Source of the DNA: Porticoccaceae bacterium UBA1117
Lineage (GTDB): Bacteria > Pseudomonadota > Gammaproteobacteria > Pseudomonadales > Porticoccaceae
NCBI GenBank assembly: GCA_002313335.1
Contig: DCBC01000119.1
Coordinates: forward strand, 1 to 10,621
Length of the DNA: 10,621 bases
Reading direction: 5' to 3'
Position 1 is the stretch's first letter, and each line of letters opens with the position of its first letter. Positions 6,865-10,621 of the stretch are shown one piece after another. The notes under the pieces are model-generated. The model was given only the letters and a program-made list of their open reading frames with translations, made no database searches and was not told where the DNA came from. The position numbers and the translations under genes are program-made.

Positions 6865-6878
6865 GGAGTCACACTACG
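6856..6878 (+). repeat. Two direct copies of TCACACTACG, 13-base period
   Basis: TCACACTACG occurs at 6856-6865 and 6869-6878. The first copy contains the right half of the CRP-like site, so the second supplies an extra half-site. It may be a local duplication or a second contact point for a regulator. Confidence 0.6.
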
Positions 6879-6884
6879 ACGGAC

Positions 6885-6905
6885 CATAAATCATAAATCA
6901 TAAAT
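6885..6905 (+). repeat. Three tandem copies of CATAAAT
   Basis: The heptamer CATAAAT is repeated without gaps at 6885-6891, 6892-6898 and 6899-6905, directly before the ribosome site at 6911. It lies where the promoter -10 region or 5' leader would be. Slippage here could change spacing between the CRP-like site and the start, so copy number may vary between strains. Confidence 0.7.
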
Positions 6906-6925
6906 CATTCTGGAGGTTCGCTGTT

Positions 6926-7306
6926 GTGGAAAATTTTTTATTAAATGACGATGCAATCAAGAAATATGCTGATTATCAAAACCGTGGGTACCTGCAAGAT
7001 GCGCTGACGGAATGCTTTGAGGCTGTTATAAAAAATAATGACCAAAATGCACATGATCAATTGATTGCTTTATGGAAAGCGGCTGAGCTCGATAAAATTA
7101 GCCTTGCGTCAGTTCGCACTCAATACAATACGATTAGTAAAAAAGTAAAAAAGAAAAATGGAGAAATAGATCCATTGGGCCTTACCGTGAAGGACGGATT
7201 ATTAGCTAATGTGGTACCAAGAAGTCGACAATCAAAGGTAAACCAATTTAATAAACCGCAGGGACCTTACCAAAAGGAGTTGAATACAGTTCAGCGTGTC
7301 AGTTAG
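6926..7306 (+). CDS. Orphan 126-residue protein of unknown function
   Basis: I do not recognise this protein. The start is GTG 6926, backed by a strong ribosome site TGGAGG (6911-6916) nine bases upstream. The N-terminal 70 or so residues look helical and acidic (starting MENFLLNDDAIKKYADYQNR), followed by a lysine-rich patch SKKVKKKNGE and a C-terminal part rich in N, Q, P and basic residues (PRSRQSKVNQFNKPQGPYQK), likely flexible. There is no signal peptide, membrane segment or obvious catalytic motif, and one cysteine only. It is probably cytoplasmic and stands alone between the DsbB-like gene and the beta-barrel gene. The CRP-type site and tandem repeats upstream make a carbon- or cAMP-regulated gene likely, which is inference. 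The strong ribosome site supports it as a real gene. Confidence 0.72.
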   Translation: MENFLLNDDAIKKYADYQNRGYLQDALTECFEAVIKNNDQNAHDQLIALWKAAELDKISLASVRTQYNTISKKVKKKNGEIDPLGLTVKDGLLANVVPRSRQSKVNQFNKPQGPYQKELNTVQRVS

Positions 7307-7322
7307 TGCTGCTATACATTCA

Positions 7323-7359
7323 ATAAACAGCAAAAATGCTATTTATCTCACTTATGCCC
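7323..7359. repeat. Interspersed hairpin repeat, copy 2 (degenerate)
   Basis: This matches copy 1 (2887-2923) at 33 of 37 positions, with three of the four differences being transitions. ATAAACAGC (7323-7331) faces GCTATTTAT (7338-7346), so one stem pair is lost. It sits 16 bases after the orphan gene's stop and may end its transcript weakly. Confidence 0.68.
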
Positions 7360-7413
7360 TATCTTTGCCGAATAAGTAACCACACACGTAATTAACCTAG
7401 AATATACCAAACC

Positions 7414-8646
7414 ATGAAAAAAATTATAGTAACTCTTTTAACTTGTTTATCACTTTTCGCGTACTCATCACCTAAATTAGATAAACCTTCTGTTTATTTA
7501 GATTGTGGCGATGATTGTGACTTAGATTATTTGAAGACGGAACTTTCATTCGTCGATTTTTATATTGACCCAAATTCTGTCAATGTTCAAATTATAATAT
7601 CTTCGGAAACTACTGGTAATGGTGGTTCACAGATTACTTTTAGGTTTATAGGTAGGGATGTTTTTGATGGTATGTCCAACTCTCTGACTTTAATGGTACC
7701 ACCAAACTCTACGTTAGATTATAAAAGAAAAGAATATGTAAAAACCATACAAAAAGGACTATACCCTTATGTTATTCAAACTAGTGAATCGAAAAACGTA
7801 CAAATAAATTATACAAAAGAAGATGCTAGCGTTATTTTGGTTGAATCTAAGGATAAATGGGATAGTTGGGTCTTTAGAATGGGAGCAAATGGTTATATGG
7901 AAGGTGAGGAAGGATATTCAAATAAGAATTATGGTGGTGAGTTGACCGTTAATAGAATAACTAAAAAGTCTAAATTCACATCATCCTTCGAATTATCCAA
8001 TTATATTACGGAATACGATTATGATGATTATTCTTTTACATCAAAAAGAAAAACTTTAGATATAGATTCTACATATGTACTTAGTTTAAATAAAAAACTA
8101 TCAGCTGGGCTAAAATCTAACTTTATACAATCCACTTACTCTAACTTAGATTATGGGTTAACCTTATCACCAGTTATAGAGTATAACTTCTATCCATACT
8201 CAGAGTCTGCAGAACATAGATTTAGTGTTCTATATGGTATTTCCGCAACATTTAATGATTATACGGACCCAACGGTATATCTTAAAGAAAATGAAGTGTA
8301 CCCATCTCAATTGTTAGACATTCAATATAATAATTACCAAACTTGGGGTAGTGTTGAACTCGGTGTGTCTGGTAAACAAATTATCGACTTTGATGATATG
8401 AAAAAATATAACGTTGGTCTGTGGGGTCGTGTTGATGTCAACATCGCTAAGGGGTTAAGTTTAAATATGTACTATGGTTTAGATTTTGACAGAGCTCAAA
8501 TAGAATTACCTGGTGGGGGAGCAACTTACGAAGAAACGATATTACGTCAAAGAGAATTAGAGTCCGAATACTCCTACTACACAAGATTTGGAATCTCGTA
8601 TACCTTTGGTTCCATGAAGAACAATGTTGTTAACCCAAGATTTTAA
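7414..8646 (+). CDS. Outer-membrane beta-barrel protein, AT-rich and probably horizontally acquired
   Basis: A 410-residue predicted outer-membrane protein. A signal peptide (MKKIIVTLLTCLSLFAYSS) is followed by an N-terminal domain with two cysteines (C31, C35 in DCGDDCDLDYL), a hydrophobic strand VNVQIIISSETTGNGGSQI and a glycine-rich IGRDVFDGM. From memory this resembles a conserved N-terminal domain of porin-like proteins in Bacteroidota and Acidobacteria. From about residue 145 on, alternating aromatic and polar residues give antiparallel strands, ending YTRFGISYTFGS and NNVVNPRF, an ending I associate with Bacteroidota barrels. Sampled GC is near one third, well below the mevalonate genes. 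The ribosome site before ATG 7414 is very weak. A strong terminator follows at once. Cargo or role is unknown: porin, transporter or adhesin cannot be separated. Confidence 0.8.
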   Translation: MKKIIVTLLTCLSLFAYSSPKLDKPSVYLDCGDDCDLDYLKTELSFVDFYIDPNSVNVQIIISSETTGNGGSQITFRFIGRDVFDGMSNSLTLMVPPNSTLDYKRKEYVKTIQKGLYPYVIQTSESKNVQINYTKEDASVILVESKDKWDSWVFRMGANGYMEGEEGYSNKNYGGELTVNRITKKSKFTSSFELSNYITEYDYDDYSFTSKRKTLDIDSTYVLSLNKKLSAGLKSNFIQSTYSNLDYGLTLSPVIEYNFYPYSESAEHRFSVLYGISATFNDYTDPTVYLKENEVYPSQLLDIQYNNYQTWGSVELGVSGKQIIDFDDMKKYNVGLWGRVDVNIAKGLSLNMYYGLDFDRAQIELPGGGATYEETILRQRELESEYSYYTRFGISYTFGSMKNNVVNPRF

Positions 8647-8650
8647 AAAT

Positions 8651-8679
8651 AAAAAACCCCGAATTAACGGGGTTTTTTT
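8651..8679. terminator. Strong bidirectional rho-independent terminator
   Basis: AAAAAACCCCG (8651-8661) and CGGGGTTTTTT (8668-8678) form a stem with loop AATTAA, with an A-run before and a T-run after. It starts five bases after the beta-barrel stop codon and would work on both strands. Confidence 0.95.
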
Positions 8680-8964
8680 ATACTGCTATATTTGAGTTAT
8701 TTCTACTGGTCTAAATCTCTTGTTAAATCATCACATCCCCAACTCTACCTCTACTCCAGAAACACTCCTACCAACTGGTTCTTTTGGAAGGGTTCGAGGG
8801 TACTCCCTCACGAGCTTCCTTCTATACAATTTCAGTGATTATTAAAATACGTGCAGATGACTCAACAATAAAAAGCCTTACTATTAAATAAACATATCCC
8901 AAAATTAATTATCCGTCGCATAATAAGTTTTATCTATAGAGTTACTAAAGAGGTGGCATGTCTT
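8680..8964. other. Gap with a stem-loop and an unexplained open stretch
   Basis: No gene with a start codon and ribosome site is supported. GGAAG (8786-8790) pairs with CTTCC (8815-8819), and inside it GAGGG (8796-8800) pairs with CCCTC (8805-8809) around TACT, giving a stem-loop with an internal loop. On the minus strand the frame ending in TGA at 8731-8733 is open leftward from about 8838 and reads like protein (REYPRTLPKEPVGRSVSGVE). It could be a remnant, a short repeat or a small RNA. Confidence 0.45.
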
Positions 8965-9513
8965 TCACTGCTTAAGACCAATGACTTGATATTGTCCTTT
9001 AACGATCAATTGGATGGAAATGGGCTGTTCACTGAGGTTCTTCCAATACCATCCATGCGAACCGCTAAACGGCGACGTAAAGCTACCCTTCATTGAGCTT
9101 AACGTTGCGATCGCGTAACTCTCAAAATAGCCGGTGGTGTCTCCTTGTGGCTCGCCGTGTAAATCAAAGTAGAGCGGCTCACCATCTGTCATCCATTCGT
9201 ATGTCATTTTCTCATACTGAGCCATTTGAAATTTATATTCTATACCTTTACCCGGGGGCACCATTACTTCGATCACTTGTTGTCGTTGATCTGGGCTAGT
9301 TACAGTGTCAGCTCTTGGCTTTGGTTCATCTTCATGATGCGCTAATACGGTCAAACCCAATTTATGCCCGATATGCGTGGGATCAATGTTATATTCTGCT
9401 GGCAGAATAAAAACAACGAATACAATCAGGGCGATTATTGAAGCTACGAGGGTGGATTTAATGAGTGTTTTAGTACTAACTATAGGTTGTATCAACGTGT
9501 TTTTCTCATTCAT
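8965..9513 (-). CDS. Single-pass membrane-anchored periplasmic protein paired with HupE
   Basis: A 182-residue protein with one membrane segment near the N-terminus (about 19-40, TLVASIIALIVFVVFILPAE), then a conserved-looking AEYNIDPTHIGHKLGLT stretch and a periplasmic domain. It matches the pattern of proteins annotated as transmembrane anchor proteins beside HupE/UreJ genes. The C-terminal part (SFTSPFSGSHGWYWKNLSEQ, then a strand ending VKGQYQVI) looks like a small beta-sandwich domain and faintly recalls GOLD-type domains. There are no cysteines; histidines (HH at about 59-60) might bind metal. I chose ATG 9513, two bases after the HupE stop, because its N-terminus fits better than a start at 9549 that overlaps HupE; translation is probably coupled. 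A role in metal handling is inferred only from the neighbour. Confidence 0.8.
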   Translation of the reverse strand: MNEKNTLIQPIVSTKTLIKSTLVASIIALIVFVVFILPAEYNIDPTHIGHKLGLTVLAHHEDEPKPRADTVTSPDQRQQVIEVMVPPGKGIEYKFQMAQYEKMTYEWMTDGEPLYFDLHGEPQGDTTGYFESYAIATLSSMKGSFTSPFSGSHGWYWKNLSEQPISIQLIVKGQYQVIGLKQ

Positions 9514-9515
9514 TG

Positions 9516-10211
9516 TTAAGATAAATAGTAACCGGTTAATTGCAAACAAACTAACATTAAGCCGGCGCTCATTAGCAGGGTGTTAGTCGCGATTGAGAAG
9601 CGTTGGAATGAAGATGATTTGCGCCAAAAATTAATCGCAATGACGATGAATGCGAGTGCCATGAACTGGCCAAGTTCAACACCAATGTTAAAAGCAATCA
9701 TATTGGCCAAGAGGCCATCTGAGTCTAATTCAAATTCTTGTAGTTTGGTGGCTAAACCAAACCCATGAAATAAGCCAAATATTAATACCGCGGCTTTAGT
9801 ACTTGGTTGGCTGTTAAACAAACGTTTAAAGCCACCTAAATTATCAAAGCCTTTATAAATCACAGAGAAACCAATTATGGCGTCTATCAGGTAAGGATTA
9901 ACCTGAATATCGCCAAGTACGCCCCATAGTAAGGTAATACTGTGACCGATGGTGAACATGCTTATATACAGCAGCACATCACGGCTTCTATACAAAAAGA
10001 ATATGACGCCTACGAGGAACAGTAGGTGGTCGTAACCGGTAAACATGTGCTTTGCGCCAATGTAGATAAAGGGTATAAATTGCGTGCCTGTATTTTGCTC
10101 CAAAAATACACGTGTGTTCTCAGCAACACCATGTGCAAGTAGGTCAAATGACACACTCATTAATATGATGACAAACATCATTGAGGCTGATCGTGAACTA
10201 TTTTGGGACAT
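9516..10211 (-). CDS. HupE/UreJ-type membrane protein
   Basis: A 231-residue polytopic inner-membrane protein, normal for the family. A cleavable-looking signal segment (about 11-26) ends at AHG (26-28), whose histidine is conserved. Then comes the signature GAKHMFTGYDHLLFL (52-66), followed by further helices with the FTIGHS, LFGLFHGFGLA and NIGVELGQ motifs. The family is usually linked to nickel or cobalt supply, but close homologues occur far from hydrogenase or urease genes, and neither is seen here. The start ATG 10211 has GGAG (complement of 10219-10222) seven bases upstream. The next gene follows two bases after its stop, so the pair is an operon. The metal carried, if any, is not determined by the sequence. 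Confidence 0.9.
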   Translation of the reverse strand: MSQNSSRSASMMFVIILMSVSFDLLAHGVAENTRVFLEQNTGTQFIPFIYIGAKHMFTGYDHLLFLVGVIFFLYRSRDVLLYISMFTIGHSITLLWGVLGDIQVNPYLIDAIIGFSVIYKGFDNLGGFKRLFNSQPSTKAAVLIFGLFHGFGLATKLQEFELDSDGLLANMIAFNIGVELGQFMALAFIVIAINFWRKSSSFQRFSIATNTLLMSAGLMLVCLQLTGYYLS

Positions 10212-10621
10212 CGAATGGCTCCGTGCGAGTCGTATTTCACTATTTCTATTGGCTGCTCAGCGCGTGATTACTATATTCTTTATCAGGCTCTTTAAATACT
10301 AAAGACTTCAATAATTTAGAGTTTTTACTATATTAATCATTTTCGCTAAGCTAGGTGTCAGCCGTCTCGAAGGCTTACGCCATAAACTATTAGCTGAATT
10401 GTCAGCGGCGCTTTGTTTAAAAGCGATTACAAATTAGTGCGTCACTTTCCTCCATTTGGTGACAAGCAATGGTAGGTTATTAACATTAACACTGATCCCG
10501 TAAAACGCTACAATTTAGCCTCCAAAGAACCCAGACACCCGCAACAGATGTTGCTTAATCATCAGCATTAATACAAACAGCTTAATTGGATAAACCAAAG
10601 GGATTATCTTTGCTATGACTT
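10212..10621. other. 410-base region upstream of HupE, with one stem-loop
   Basis: No gene is supported. GGTGTCAGCC (10354-10363) and GGCTTACGCC (10372-10381) pair over ten positions with one wobble and one mismatch around an eight-base loop; no T-run follows. A smaller hairpin, CGCTTT/AAAGCG, is at 10409-10425. The HupE promoter should lie here, but I see no good match. The ATG at 10615 could begin a plus-strand gene that runs off the window, with AAGGGA 12 bases upstream; it is too short to judge. Confidence 0.45.

Noticed and set aside
8786..8819. GGTTCGAG-like sequence resembling a tRNA T-arm
   Set aside because: No acceptor, D or anticodon arm fits around it and there is no CCA-end context.
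9580..9768. Open frame on the plus strand inside the HupE gene
   Set aside because: It lies wholly within a well-supported gene on the other strand and has no protein family features.

Overview
The window looks like chromosomal DNA from a marine gammaproteobacterium, most likely Alteromonadales-like. I judge this from the Gram-negative envelope genes, the EnvZ/OmpR-style two-component pair, a perfect-core CRP-type operator and the style of the short intergenic palindromes; the sequence alone does not fix the genus. Base composition is patchy. By eye on sampled lines, the mevalonate genes at the left are near 45-50% GC, the sensor kinase is clearly lower, and the beta-barrel gene at 7414-8646 is near one third GC.

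Left block (1-2729, plus strand): a leader with three TATAAAGA boxes spaced 14 bases apart precedes a short mevalonate-pathway operon. It has a mevalonate-kinase-type GHMP kinase, then diphosphomevalonate decarboxylase overlapping it by 23 bases, then what looks like a decayed third gene whose ATG overlaps the decarboxylase stop codon. One kinase is missing for a complete pathway here. This route to isopentenyl diphosphate is uncommon in this group of bacteria.

Middle block (2730-6754): a minus-strand response regulator and sensor kinase pair faces a plus-strand gene for a small DsbB-like membrane protein across a 232-base gap. Downstream of the kinase, on the same strand, is a lipoprotein with a thioredoxin-like fold and a CxxS active site. 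The sensor's periplasmic domain carries two cysteines and a histidine cluster. Together these suggest an envelope redox- or metal-responsive module, but this is inference from gene context and residues.

Right-middle block (6755-8680): an orphan 126-residue protein of unknown function sits behind a CRP-like site and two sets of short tandem repeats. It is followed by an AT-rich outer-membrane beta-barrel gene that looks horizontally acquired, possibly from Bacteroidota, and by a strong bidirectional terminator. A degenerate copy of the hairpin repeat at 2885-2923 lies between the two genes.

Right block (8681-10621): a two-gene minus-strand operon encodes a HupE/UreJ-type membrane protein and a single-pass membrane-anchored periplasmic protein. 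The gap before it holds a stem-loop and an odd stretch that is open on the minus strand; the 410 bases after it hold a stem-loop but no recognised gene. I saw no tRNA, rRNA, CRISPR array or intact insertion sequence.
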